Shown: positions 1 to 9,379, counted from the first letter of the stretch. The stretch is 64,000 nucleotides of DNA from Lewinellaceae bacterium (GCA_016716135.1 JADJWX010000001.1:62001-126000), one strand, 5' to 3'. The notes: generated by a model from the letters alone, not told the origin. Numbers and translations: made by a program.

Positions 1-379
1 AGTGGGGCAGCGGCACCATCGCATTGAGCGATTGCGTGAACACGTAGGCAATGCCTGCAATGGCGCCGGTTTTGATCACGGCGAAGGTGGTCCAGCCCCA
101 AATAAAGGCCATGAATTTGCCATAGATTTTCCGGAAATACACGTACTCGCCCCCCGAGTCGGCCAGCATGCCTGCAATTTCGGCATTGCTCAGGGCGCCG
201 CAAAGGCTGATGATGCCAGCCAATACCCAGGCAACCAGCACCAGGTCGGGCGACATGAGTTGCTCCGACATCGGGCCTACTTTTTTGTAGACCCCCGAAC
301 CAATGACCGAACTGACGACGAGAATAGTGGCGGCCCCTAAACTTAGGCTGCGGACGAGTTGACCTTGTTGTTTCTCCAT
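1..379 (-). CDS. APC-family amino acid permease, N-terminal part
   Basis: This is the start of an inner-membrane transporter that runs off the left edge; 126 codons are present. The translation begins MEKQQGQLVRSLSLGAATIL and carries the glycine-rich first helix GSGVYKKVG (residues 27-35), which in APC-superfamily permeases forms the unwound substrate-binding segment. A second hydrophobic segment lies at about residues 45-62, and a third begins at about 91 (AFIWGWTTFAVIKTGAIAGI). The start is the ATG whose complement lies at 377-379. The family usually has 430-500 residues and 12 helices, so roughly the first quarter is seen. The substrate cannot be told. It is transcribed leftward; the gap to the next gene holds a hairpin. 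Confidence 0.85.
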   Translation of the reverse strand, partial: MEKQQGQLVRSLSLGAATILVVSSVIGSGVYKKVGPMSEQLMSPDLVLVAWVLAGIISLCGALSNAEIAGMLADSGGEYVYFRKIYGKFMAFIWGWTTFAVIKTGAIAGIAYVFTQSLNAMVPLPH

Positions 380-506
380 GATTGAACAAACGTAGCGAAG
401 ATTTTTGGAATTTATTCGCCACAAAGGTATAGAGGGCAACACGGGGCCTTACTCGTCTTATGGCTCAAAGCCGGATCTGGCGGAGGCTCGCCTGACCCGG
501 CAAACA

Positions 507-535
507 AGCACACGGAGTTTAATGTTCCGTGTGCT
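507..535 (-). terminator. Hairpin downstream of the T9SS gene
   Basis: A 10-bp perfect stem (AGCACACGGA at 507-516, TCCGTGTGCT at 526-535) lies about 70 bases past the stop of the leftward gene ending at 603. Read on the minus strand it is followed by TTGTTTG. It is probably a weak rho-independent terminator. The same stem words recur at 63687-63744, so it may also be a dispersed repeat. Confidence 0.4.
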
Positions 536-602
536 CCCTGCCTCCGTGGTGTATGAATCAATTTACATCAGGCACTGTTTCAAAACACCGAAACAACGCG
601 CG

Positions 603-3143
603 CTACCGCTGGAGTGCAAAACGCACGACCTGGCGTTCGCCGTTTGGCGCTTCCACCGCCAAAATATACAGCCCTGCGGGCAAATCCCGCGTAAGTTGAA
701 TTTCCTGCGGTGTGGTGCCGGCGGTTAGCCGAAATTCTTGTGTTAATTGGCCGCGGGCTTCAAAAATCCGGATAAAAACTTCCTGCTCCCGAAAATCCGA
801 CAGATCGGCAAACAACGTACCGGAAGTAGGATTGGGGAAAACCCGCAGCCCCAATCCTGTGCGCGCCGCCGGCTTTGATTCCGGCTGTACCGGGCAGTTA
901 AACGTATTCAGGTAGGCTTCAAAAAACTGTTGCGGCGCCAGGCGGGCGGTTACGTGGATGTAATCCGGTTCTGATTGTGGTGGCAGTGTGTATTCAAAAA
1001 TATCGGATTCGCCGTTGGCAATACTGTCGCTCAGCGATTTGAACCGGATGGAGTAAAACGGTGAAAAGTTGGGATTGCGCACCAGGTAATCACGTCCGTC
1101 GGGGGTTGTAAAAACAGTGTTGTCTGCTGGTTTTACGGCCTTAGTACCGGCGGGTAGTTCAAAGGCAGTGTAGATCATGGGTTCGGCGCATTTATTGATT
1201 GCCCGGATGCGGTATGTTCGTTCCTGGGCAGCGTTTTGGGTGATGCGCAAGAGTTCCCAGCGCATGCAGCCGATTTCTTTCACATCGCAAGGCAGCGCTT
1301 CCCGCACAATGACGGTAAAGCAACAACTGTCTACCGTGCCGCAACTGTCGCGGGCTTCGTAACAGACTTTGGTTTTGGCAACCGGGAACAGGCTGCCCGG
1401 CGGCAAACCTTGCGTGAGTGTGAGCGATACGCCGGGGCATGGGCAGTCGGTGGTGGCCATGGGCAGATCATAATCGACCGGTACGGCCCCGGTGCCGGCA
1501 AGCGTGGCGATGTTGATATCTTCAATACAGTCCATGCTGATCACCGCGTTGGGAGTGGTGGCGTAGCGCAGTACATAAACGAACACCAGCGGGCAGCCGT
1601 TGGGGTCGGGGATGGTATCGACAACAGTAGCCGGTTGTGTATAGGTTTGGCCGCCAATGGTGATCGTTTCTCCGGGACAAAACTCCAGGGTGTCGGAAAT
1701 GATTTGCAGGGGCTGGACGGTCACCGTAAATGTGTCGTTCAGGATACAACCGTCGGTAGTCGCTGCGTGCAGGGAATAGGTGGTGGTGGCAGTGGGCTGA
1801 ATGGTCACCACCGGGCAATCGGTGCAGCTTAGTCCGGCAGGTGGCGTCCAGGCGTAGTTGTCGAATCCGGGTACGGCGAGCGTATAGGATTCGCCGGCAC
1901 ACAAGGTGCTGTCGGCAAGTTTGACATCGGTGAGCAAGCTTGGTGTCAGCAGCACGGAGTCGCGCTGAATCGTGCCGCAGGAGTCGGAAACTTCTACCCA
2001 GAAGGTGCCCGTCGTTGAAGCGGCGAAGGTTTGGGACGAACTTCCATCCTGCCAAAGGTAGCTGACAAACCCAGGGCCGGCATCTAAAACGACGGTACTG
2101 TCCTGGCAAAGAATAATGACAGGACCAAGGTCAAGGGTAGGGCTGGATGGTAGTTGGATCACAATGCTATCGAAATTATTGGCATAGTTACATTCCTCAA
2201 TGTCGGTTACCGGAAAACTATCCAGCGAAAAAGGTGTGGTCAAGGAGCCGTCGTCGTTAACAACGGCATAGAGAGTCATGCCATTAGTTAGTCCAAGCGG
2301 TGTGCCGGCATCTTGCAATATCCCGGTATGGCAGCTATCGGGCCCGGAAGAATTTATATTGATACTTCCCAAATAGGTCGCTGAACCTTGAGTCGGATCG
2401 GCATCGTAAAACGCAACAGAAGTGACCGGGGGTAAGCCATTACTGCCTTGATTGCAGATGGTATATTCCAGGTCGACTTGGCCGTTTACACAGCGTATAT
2501 TTTCAATTCGGGTAATCAGGTCGTATGGAGCCAGTGAGACGGTATAGGTAATCAGGGTATCGCAGCCTTGGATACCGGGGATGGTATCGTATAGTGTAGT
2601 AGGCTGGGTGACCTCTGTGCCGTTGATGGTGATTGGGGTGTTTGGGCAGAGGGTTAGGGGGATTTGGAGGGGGATTTGATTTCCAAAGTCTGAAAAATAG
2701 CCAAACCGGCAACCTGTCACGTTTCCTCCATTTAAAAACCCCATTTGAAAGGTACCGAAAGAATTTTCGACTATTGCCGATTGACCTCCGGCAATTTGAC
2801 TAGTACTAATTGGTATCACAGCAGCAACAAATTGCCCATTTGATCCTGGAACCAATTGAAATGCACTAGATGTAATTATATTAGTATTTCCGTTTAAAGA
2901 AAAGCCACTCTCCTTTCCCTTCTCAGTTACAATGAAAAGATAAAACAACTCATCGGTTGATCGTACGAACCGAACCGAACTTGATCCTGAGCAATCAAGT
3001 GCCGGAAGCACCTCGCCTGCTAATTCACAACCGATTCCAGTCATTTGAAATATATAGATTGGGCTTGTTGACTCTATAAAATGGCTACCACTAGATATTG
3101 TTAAATTCAAGGTTTCCGCCGGCCCTAGAGTCCCTTTTTGCAC
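603..3143 (-). CDS. IgGFc-binding-like T9SS protein, C-terminal fragment after a frameshift
   Basis: This frame continues the protein that starts at 4018; it opens at a GTG (MQKGTLGPAETLN) that is not a convincing start. The first ~120 residues complete an IgGFc-binding-like beta domain. Next come two repeated segments with the pattern 'CPNTPITINGTEVTQPTTLYDTIP' type (the other is CPGETITIGGQTY), then CARDB/PKD-like beta domains (VVLDAGPGFVSYLWQDG). The C-terminus is a T9SS type A sorting domain (RVFPNPTSGTLFADLS through GLYILAVEAPNGERQVVRF). The whole would be exported by Sec, then T9SS, to the cell surface. Adding one base near 3140 joins it to the upstream frame, giving 1,138 residues. Composition shifts from A+T-rich to G+C-rich at about 2.65-2.75 kb within the gene. 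Confidence 0.8.
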   Translation of the reverse strand: MQKGTLGPAETLNLTISSGSHFIESTSPIYIFQMTGIGCELAGEVLPALDCSGSSSVRFVRSTDELFYLFIVTEKGKESGFSLNGNTNIITSSAFQLVPGSNGQFVAAVIPISTSQIAGGQSAIVENSFGTFQMGFLNGGNVTGCRFGYFSDFGNQIPLQIPLTLCPNTPITINGTEVTQPTTLYDTIPGIQGCDTLITYTVSLAPYDLITRIENIRCVNGQVDLEYTICNQGSNGLPPVTSVAFYDADPTQGSATYLGSININSSGPDSCHTGILQDAGTPLGLTNGMTLYAVVNDDGSLTTPFSLDSFPVTDIEECNYANNFDSIVIQLPSSPTLDLGPVIILCQDSTVVLDAGPGFVSYLWQDGSSSQTFAASTTGTFWVEVSDSCGTIQRDSVLLTPSLLTDVKLADSTLCAGESYTLAVPGFDNYAWTPPAGLSCTDCPVVTIQPTATTTYSLHAATTDGCILNDTFTVTVQPLQIISDTLEFCPGETITIGGQTYTQPATVVDTIPDPNGCPLVFVYVLRYATTPNAVISMDCIEDINIATLAGTGAVPVDYDLPMATTDCPCPGVSLTLTQGLPPGSLFPVAKTKVCYEARDSCGTVDSCCFTVIVREALPCDVKEIGCMRWELLRITQNAAQERTYRIRAINKCAEPMIYTAFELPAGTKAVKPADNTVFTTPDGRDYLVRNPNFSPFYSIRFKSLSDSIANGESDIFEYTLPPQSEPDYIHVTARLAPQQFFEAYLNTFNCPVQPESKPAARTGLGLRVFPNPTSGTLFADLSDFREQEVFIRIFEARGQLTQEFRLTAGTTPQEIQLTRDLPAGLYILAVEAPNGERQVVRFALQR

Positions 3144-4018
3144 TCCATCAAATAGATTTGTGTGTTAGGTTCAATTCCTAATACAAAAACAAATTCATCA
3201 CCGTTTAAGAAGCCTTTTTGAGCAACGTATTTAGTACCGGTTTTTTCTATAGGTACTATTTGAGTCCCAACTAAGTCTCGACAAAAATTTCCATAAATAG
3301 AGCCTCCATCTATCAAGTCATCTTTTATAGTAATAGCAATTGGTTTGTCTGCAGTCACTTCACTACCTACAGGTCGATCAACAGCGTTAATAGTTGACGC
3401 TTGTACCGAAAATGTTTGCCCCCTATTTAAAGAAACAACTTTGGGAGTATTTGCAGCACCTCCTACAATTGCCTTTGTAGGGATAATGGTAATTTCTGTG
3501 TTATCTTCTATTGCCACAATATCAAACGCAGCATATGGCTGGGGGGCAAACGATGTGGTGTTGTTTATAATGTTTTGAAAGGGAATAAAAAATCTTTTAC
3601 CTAGTGCATTTCGACCTTTCAAGGAAAATATTTCGGGATTATTGGGAGGGGAACCAATAACTTCATAATAGACGGTTATAGGGCTACTAGACTCTATTAG
3701 AAAACCCTTGTTTAATACTTGATTGGGTGGGGTGTTTTCCACAAATTCAAAATTAGGAGGCAACTCAAATTTACTAGCACTATTGGGAGGCATTGAAATA
3801 GTCTGGCTAGGAAAATCTGGATTTGCAGGTTGCGAAATCTTTATTGTTCCTGGGAGATCATACGTGCAAAACCGAAATACAACTGGTCTATCATAGTTAA
3901 TTGATCCTTTTGAAGTTTCAGGCGCAACAAACCAAAACTCAATATCCTTCTGGCAAAAAATTGAATTTGGGCACAAATAAATGGACATCCAAAATACTAT
4001 AACCTGTAAGGTTCGCAT
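3125..4018 (-). CDS. IgGFc-binding-like secreted protein, N-terminal fragment (frameshifted gene)
   Basis: The reading frame starts MRTLQVIVFWMSIYLCPNS with a signal peptide cut near IFCQ. It then shows the hallmarks of the IgGFc-binding-like N-terminal domain found in many Bacteroidota T9SS cargoes: KDIEFWFVAPE at the mature start, GFLIESSSPITVYYEV, and ALGKRFFIPFQN. It ends at 3125 with IYLMECKKGL. The other frame reads DGVQKGTLGPAE across the same bases, so a lost G or T at about 3140-3145 would restore IYLDGVQKG or IYFDGVQKG and one long gene. This half is A+T-rich compared with the 603-2650 part. It is probably an inactivated gene or an assembly indel. The family name comes from motif memory, not a search. 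Confidence 0.75.
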   Translation of the reverse strand: MRTLQVIVFWMSIYLCPNSIFCQKDIEFWFVAPETSKGSINYDRPVVFRFCTYDLPGTIKISQPANPDFPSQTISMPPNSASKFELPPNFEFVENTPPNQVLNKGFLIESSSPITVYYEVIGSPPNNPEIFSLKGRNALGKRFFIPFQNIINNTTSFAPQPYAAFDIVAIEDNTEITIIPTKAIVGGAANTPKVVSLNRGQTFSVQASTINAVDRPVGSEVTADKPIAITIKDDLIDGGSIYGNFCRDLVGTQIVPIEKTGTKYVAQKGFLNGDEFVFVLGIEPNTQIYLMECKKGL

Positions 4019-4062
4019 AGTTGAAGTTATATTAATTGTTATAATACTATAGGCTGAAAAGT

Positions 4063-4746
4063 CTAATGAACGAGGCGATAAATAGTTGTTCTTTTTAAAG
4101 ATGCCGCTATAGTATAGCCTTTATTTTTTAAGAAACAATAAATATCCGAGTTTTCCCGACTCTCGTATTCAAATCCTATATCTTCTACCAATAAATATGT
4201 AGGCCTATACTTGAGCCAATCATTGGATTGCAGTACTGATAAGTCAAGCCCCTCTACATCAATTGTCATGAAATCGATTTTGGCATTTAATGGCAAGTGT
4301 TCATCTAGAATTGTCTTTAATGACTTAATATGAACTTTTAGAGTCTTAAGAATTCTATAAGGACCTTTGTTATTCCTTTCTAATGCCAAGTTTTTATCAA
4401 AAGTATTTAAAGCTGGTTCGTTAAAACAATAAAAATCTAGCTCTATCTCCTCCATTCCAATACCAATTTCCAAATTGGTATCTTTTCGCCTCATAAATCG
4501 GAAAGAACGCATGCTTCCAGGTGTAGGGTCAATATTGATTCCACGCCAACCTTTTTTATAAAACAGCCATGTATTCGAAAAGCGCACAGGATGATGTGCC
4601 CCCACATCGACGAAAAAGCCTTTATATTTTTTTTGACCTTCAAAAAAGGATAATAAGACAACATCTTCGCCATCCTGCGAATAAGATTTTTCAAAACGAA
4701 AAAAATTTAAAAATAAAAGTAGGGTCTTTTTTAACTTAGATATCAT
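4063..4746 (-). CDS. FkbM-family SAM-dependent methyltransferase
   Basis: A 227-residue protein. The glycine-rich SAM-binding motif FFVDVGAHHPVRFSN sits at residues 44-58, preceded by SYSQDGEDVVL, which is typical of the FkbM group. The later motif FMTIDVEGLDLSVL (159-172) supplies the acidic residues D163 and E165. FkbM enzymes methylate hydroxyl groups of sugars or polyketides; in this kind of neighbourhood a surface glycan is the usual guess, but no glycan cluster surrounds it. The gene lies in the middle of an A+T-rich island and its codons use A/T far more than the genes from 6 kb onward, so recent transfer is likely. Confidence 0.85.
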   Translation of the reverse strand: MISKLKKTLLLFLNFFRFEKSYSQDGEDVVLLSFFEGQKKYKGFFVDVGAHHPVRFSNTWLFYKKGWRGINIDPTPGSMRSFRFMRRKDTNLEIGIGMEEIELDFYCFNEPALNTFDKNLALERNNKGPYRILKTLKVHIKSLKTILDEHLPLNAKIDFMTIDVEGLDLSVLQSNDWLKYRPTYLLVEDIGFEYESRENSDIYCFLKNKGYTIAASLKRTTIYRLVH

Positions 4747-5280
4747 TTAGCATTATTTTAGCACTAGGAATCAGTTGGGTGGTTGCGAATAGGTACATTG
4801 GGGTTTGATCTGGCTTTAGATTTGCAGTACAAGATTAGATTATTTTGGGGAAATTCCATAGGGCAATGATTTTTTTTCGAGAACTTACCCCCAAAGAATC
4901 TTAAAGTATCTACGTTTGTAGTAAACGAGAAAACAAATCCCTAAAAGTACCAGAACCTCCATTAGTTTATTTAGACACACATTGTTACTGGAAGTAAGAA
5001 CAAAAAGTTATTGGAACCGCTATCCCTCTTTTACATCAAAGTCTATTAGATGAACTTTTCTTATGCAACAAAATTGATTTCTGAAAATTGTAATGCTGGA
5101 TGAATAGTCGATACGATTTATAGTGCGATGTCTTCATACTATTTGATTGGTATGGACATTTAGTGCGGTTTGGCAGCAAAATGAGTGAATCAATAGATTT
5201 AAAGCCTTTGATTCATGGTTGCACTAAAAGCGAAGCAATATCTTATCTCTTATAATTTACCCTTGATATTGTACTATTTT
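4747..5280. other. A+T-rich gene-free gap
   Basis: This is the divergent gap between the leftward methyltransferase gene and the rightward sensor kinase. It is strongly A+T-rich. I see no open reading frame of note, no tRNA and no long palindrome. It must hold the promoters of both genes, but no clear TTG / TAnnTTTG pair stands out. Confidence 0.5.
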
Positions 5281-8200
5281 ATGCTCATACAATTGCTCAA
5301 AGGATGGCCGGTGCTAATATGCTTATTTTTTTCTCATTTTTTGTGGGCGCAAAACCCTAGTTACATTCATTTTAATGTGAGATCAGGTCTGCCTAGCAAC
5401 CTGATTTACAGAGCTTTTCAAGACTCAAATGGGTTTTTATGGTTAGGCACTGACAAAGGTCTAGTTAAGCATGATAGTCACAGATTCAGGATTTTTACTA
5501 TTAAAGAAGGATTGCTTGATCCTGAAGTTTTAAATATATGGGAGGACAGAAATGATAGACTTTGGTTATCTTGCTTTAGAAAAACTCCTTGTTATAGGAA
5601 ATTTGATAAATTTTACACGTCAAAAAACGATTTAATACTTGGAGACATAAATATTAATTTAGGATTTTGCAATTATTACGAAGATGATGATGATGGCATA
5701 TGGTTCCTGGGCTTTAGTCTAATAATTTATCGATTGGGCAATGACAGTTTGAGTATTTACAGATTTTCTGATGCTGTATCACACATGAATAAGATTGATG
5801 GTTTCCAGTATGCATATGCAACTAATAGTATTTTCAAAAATATTGATGGTATATTTAAATTGGAATATAAACTTTCAAAGGATACCACAAAATCTAATAT
5901 AGTTAAAGGAATAAATTCTAATGGCAACAGAATATTATATTCATATGAAGATAGGATAATATTATTTGAAATAAGTGACTCTAAAATCCTAAGAATTGAT
6001 TCGCTCAATGGTTTTGGCGGAGTGGTTTCTATCGACCGCTCAGGCCGCTTCTGGGTCTGCTCCACCCAACACGGCGCTATCTGTTTCGACAACCCCAACC
6101 GCGATCTTTCCAATCCCAAAATTTATCTGCCCGGCAAGAAGACCACGTACATGTTTGAAGACTCACAGGGTACATTTTGGTTTTGCACCCTGGACGATGG
6201 GATATACGGGCTGCCGCTTGATGCACCGATAAACTGGCAGGAACGAGACGGGCTGCCTTCAAATAATCTCGTCTCAGTCATGCGGGATGCCCAGGGCCGC
6301 ACCTTGTTCGGTGATGACGGCGGAAACCTGAACATACTCAATGGCACAAAACTTACCCTCGAAAAGTATGGCGCCGTCGATGGTTACAACCGAATTCTGC
6401 AAATCTTGCCACAAGGCAAAGACAGCTGCTGGCTGATTACCGATGAAGGCATCTTTTTGCAACATGCAAACCAAAAAAAAGAAAAATTGACAGTGATCGG
6501 AGGGAGCCCCAAAGTGACGCTGCGCGACGGCAACACCATCTGGTTCGGTACCTCCGCCCGCTTATCCAGCCTCAACACTCACACCAATGTATTCAAAAAC
6601 CATTTATTCAACCAACGAATCACCGCCCTGGCCAAAGATTCGGAAGGATACATCTGGGCCGGTGGCATCGAAGGCGTTTATTGCGCCGCCGATTCGTTCG
6701 CCAAAAACTGGGGCAAACAATTTAAAGCCCTCGGCACCCGGATCATCGCCATGCAGGGTGGTGCAAACAACACGTTGTGGATCGCCGCTCCCGAATCCGG
6801 CCTTTTTTTAGCCAAAGTGAAAAACGGTAAAATCATCGAACTCCGCGAAGCAAACGCCTTTCTGCCCACACCCGTCCAAAATATCCATTCCATGTTTCAG
6901 GAAAAAAACGGACGCCTGTGGCTGGCAACAAACCGTGGCATTTTCGGCATCACCCCCGACACCTGGCACCAAATCCACTTTGATCACCACGATGGCCTGA
7001 TAAATGATGACATCCGTGGTGTGCATGTCCAAAATGACACCTTGTGGGCCGCAACGGCCTCGGGACTTTCCCGGATACTGCTCAAAGGTACCCCGGCTAC
7101 CGGCCACTTCGCCTCCTTTGTAACTGCTGTGCGGTACCACCAGGAAAATGATGCAATCAAGGAGGTTTACCTCGATGAAAACCCCGCAAGCAACTCAATA
7201 ACCACCCTCCCAATCACGGCTTCCCTGGTAGAAATCGACTTCGCCGGCCTAGACTACCGGAGCCGCGGAAACCTGCTCTTCGACTGCATCATCACCGAAG
7301 TATTGCCACCACTCCAATGGCTTACCACCGATAACCTGCTCAACTGGATCGGCAGCGGATTCCAGGGCAAAGCCGACACTACACGGCTCTACAAAAGCGG
7401 CCTGGACTTCGGCATCAAAATGCCCCCGGGGAAATACAAAATCAATGTGACCGCCGTGACGCCACGCGGCATCCGCAGCTGGAAACCCGGCGAATGGACT
7501 TTCGTAATGCCCGCCCGCTGGTACAGCACATTCTGGTTTTCACTCCTGATCTGGAGCCTGATCGGCATGGGGCTCTACCGCATCTACCTCACCCGCATTC
7601 AACTGCGCGAAATGGCCTTCGCCGTCGCCCAGTTCCGCCTGATGGCTTTGCAGGCCCAGATCAATCCGCATTTTATCGGCAATTGTATCAATGCCCTCCA
7701 ACGCTTTTTCTACCCGCCGCAACCCACGCAGGCCAGTATTTACAATGCAACATTTACACAACTGCTGCGCCAAACACTCGACTTTTCCGAATATACTTTT
7801 ATCCGCTTCGAGCAGGAATTGGAATACAACCGCGACTACATGGAACTCGCCCGATTGCGCTACGGCGACAATAAATTCCGCTACAAAATCATCGGCACAA
7901 ACGTCATCCCGCCCAACCTGCCCTTCCCGGCACTATTTCTACAACCCATACTCGAAAACGCCACCATCCACGGCAGTGCTACCGACGAAATCTCAACCGT
8001 TACCATCGAATATAAACTGGAAAACGACCGGGTGTTCTGCCTGATCACCGACAACGGCCCCGGTATTCACGCCCATACAAACCGGACAAAAGACCTCCTG
8101 CGCAAGTCCAAAGGCATCCGCATGCTGCACAACAAGGCCGCCACACTCAATCTCTTATTTGACCTGGACCTGGAGTTTGTCACCAAAGATCTGTCCGACA

Positions 8201-8349
8201 ACACACCACCTGCACGTGGTACGCAGGCCATTATTTCTTTTGATATCCACAAAGTCCGCGAAGCACAACAACAACAACTTGTGCTGGATAAAAAGACGCA
8301 AAAACTCAAACGTTCATCCAAATACCAGCCTACCGATGAAGCGGATTAA
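5281..8349 (+). CDS. Two-component propeller sensor histidine kinase (LytS/YpdA-type kinase domain)
   Basis: The chosen ATG gives a clean signal peptide (MLIQLLKGWPVLICLFFSHF, cut near LWAQ) and 1,022 residues; an ATG at 5215 adds 22 residues. The periplasmic part is built of Reg_prop beta-propeller repeats (GFLWLGTDKGLVKHD, GRFWVCSTQHGAICF, GTFWFCTLDDGIYG). A Y_Y_Y-like beta domain follows at about 620-740, then one membrane helix at about 750-770 (WFSLLIWSLIGMGLYRI). The cytoplasmic His_kinase domain carries the phospho-acceptor in QAQINPHFIGN (H797), the N-box ENATIHG (~891) and the G-box DNGPGI. It overlaps the LytTR regulator gene by 14 bases, so the two are a translationally coupled pair. 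The first ~240 residues are encoded by A+T-rich DNA and the rest by G+C-rich DNA, with an abrupt switch at 6000. Confidence 0.9.
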   Translation: MLIQLLKGWPVLICLFFSHFLWAQNPSYIHFNVRSGLPSNLIYRAFQDSNGFLWLGTDKGLVKHDSHRFRIFTIKEGLLDPEVLNIWEDRNDRLWLSCFRKTPCYRKFDKFYTSKNDLILGDININLGFCNYYEDDDDGIWFLGFSLIIYRLGNDSLSIYRFSDAVSHMNKIDGFQYAYATNSIFKNIDGIFKLEYKLSKDTTKSNIVKGINSNGNRILYSYEDRIILFEISDSKILRIDSLNGFGGVVSIDRSGRFWVCSTQHGAICFDNPNRDLSNPKIYLPGKKTTYMFEDSQGTFWFCTLDDGIYGLPLDAPINWQERDGLPSNNLVSVMRDAQGRTLFGDDGGNLNILNGTKLTLEKYGAVDGYNRILQILPQGKDSCWLITDEGIFLQHANQKKEKLTVIGGSPKVTLRDGNTIWFGTSARLSSLNTHTNVFKNHLFNQRITALAKDSEGYIWAGGIEGVYCAADSFAKNWGKQFKALGTRIIAMQGGANNTLWIAAPESGLFLAKVKNGKIIELREANAFLPTPVQNIHSMFQEKNGRLWLATNRGIFGITPDTWHQIHFDHHDGLINDDIRGVHVQNDTLWAATASGLSRILLKGTPATGHFASFVTAVRYHQENDAIKEVYLDENPASNSITTLPITASLVEIDFAGLDYRSRGNLLFDCIITEVLPPLQWLTTDNLLNWIGSGFQGKADTTRLYKSGLDFGIKMPPGKYKINVTAVTPRGIRSWKPGEWTFVMPARWYSTFWFSLLIWSLIGMGLYRIYLTRIQLREMAFAVAQFRLMALQAQINPHFIGNCINALQRFFYPPQPTQASIYNATFTQLLRQTLDFSEYTFIRFEQELEYNRDYMELARLRYGDNKFRYKIIGTNVIPPNLPFPALFLQPILENATIHGSATDEISTVTIEYKLENDRVFCLITDNGPGIHAHTNRTKDLLRKSKGIRMLHNKAATLNLLFDLDLEFVTKDLSDNTPPARGTQAIISFDIHKVREAQQQQLVLDKKTQKLKRSSKYQPTDEAD

Positions 8350-9100
8350 CGCAATTATCATAGACGATGAACTAACTGCCGTGCAAACCCTGCGTGGTAT
8401 GCTGGCCGAATTCTGCCCTATGGTCAATGTTATTCAAACCGCCAACACCGTCGACCAGGCGGTACAGGTTGTGGAGCAATACCGGCCAGAGGTGGTTTTT
8501 CTCGATATCGAAATGCCGCCGCACGGTACGGGTTTCGACTTTTTACGGCAAACAGAGCACCTGCCCTATGGCGTCATTTTCACCACGGCATACGCCCACT
8601 ACGCCATCCAGGCAATCAACGATGTACAACCCTGGGCCTACCTCGTCAAACCCTATAAAACCGTAGAACTGATCCAGGCTGTACACATCGCAACCGTAAA
8701 AACCAGCCAACTGGAAGCACAGGCTAACAGCCGCCACCGCGGCATTATTATCAACGACTTGCGCAAGGGAAATGTCGTGGTGCGATTCGCCGACCTGATT
8801 TACTGCCAGGCCGAAGGCTCCTGTACCGTTCTCTTCGTCATGCAAAACGGCCTCACCGAACGCTTTGCCCTCTACAAATCGCTCAAGGAAATCGAACTGG
8901 AACTCCCCGATTTCATGTTCTGCCGCGTGCACCACAGCTTCCTGGTCAACATGAGCTACATCCAGCGCTACGAACGCCAGGGCCGCACCGGCAAAGTAGT
9001 GCTGCCCGCTGAAACGACCGTAGACGTCTCTGCCCAAAAAATGGATTACTTCATCCGGCATTTCAACCAATTTCTCCAGGGCTTCGACGGAAAAGGCTGA
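8336..9100 (+). CDS. LytTR-family response regulator
   Basis: A 254-residue DNA-binding regulator starting MKRINAIIIDDE, inside the last codons of the kinase gene. The receiver domain (1-125) has the acidic pair D10/D11, the phospho-acceptor D57 in VVFLDIEMPP, and the lysine of LVKPY. The LytTR DNA-binding domain (about 145-250) shows the typical RHRGIIINDLRKGNVVVRFADLIYC-type opening and FCRVHHSFLVNMSYI. It should be phosphorylated by the LytS-like kinase encoded just upstream. Targets are unknown; the small membrane protein gene 43 bases downstream could belong to the same transcript. Confidence 0.93.
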   Translation: MKRINAIIIDDELTAVQTLRGMLAEFCPMVNVIQTANTVDQAVQVVEQYRPEVVFLDIEMPPHGTGFDFLRQTEHLPYGVIFTTAYAHYAIQAINDVQPWAYLVKPYKTVELIQAVHIATVKTSQLEAQANSRHRGIIINDLRKGNVVVRFADLIYCQAEGSCTVLFVMQNGLTERFALYKSLKEIELELPDFMFCRVHHSFLVNMSYIQRYERQGRTGKVVLPAETTVDVSAQKMDYFIRHFNQFLQGFDGKG

Positions 9101-9143
9101 CTTTCTGCTATCTTGCCGCCAAACAAAAACAACACTCGGAGCT

Positions 9144-9359
9144 ATGCAAAAAATTTGGCCCGTTGCGCTGCGTACTGTGATTGTCATGGCGGTTTTCGGC
9201 GGCTTGCAATACCTGATTTATTATCCTTTTCTGGTGGGAGGTGGCCTGTTGGCCGGCGCCTTTATGTTTAAAACCAGCGACGACCGACCGCTGGCGCTGG
9301 GCCTGCTGATCGGCACGGTCCTGTTTGGCCTCTGGGCCTTTTTCTTCGGAACAGCCTGA
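9144..9359 (+). CDS. Small two-helix membrane protein, unrecognised
   Basis: A 71-residue protein starting MQKIWPVALRTVIVMAVFGG. Two hydrophobic segments (about 8-40, broken by a glycine run GGGLLAG, and 51-70) are separated by a short polar stretch with FKTSDDRP, which suggests a helical hairpin in the inner membrane. It follows the LytTR regulator by 43 bases in the same direction, so co-transcription is possible. I know no family for it. Codon use matches the neighbours, which supports a real gene. Confidence 0.65.
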   Translation: MQKIWPVALRTVIVMAVFGGLQYLIYYPFLVGGGLLAGAFMFKTSDDRPLALGLLIGTVLFGLWAFFFGTA

Positions 9360-9379
9360 GTACTTCGAGTCAGGGAGGG

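Noticed and set aside
3125..3143. Programmed -1 frameshift at CAAAAAGGG
   Set aside because: A slip would leave a mismatch in the P site and no strong downstream stem was recognised; a lost base restores a better motif (IYLDGV).
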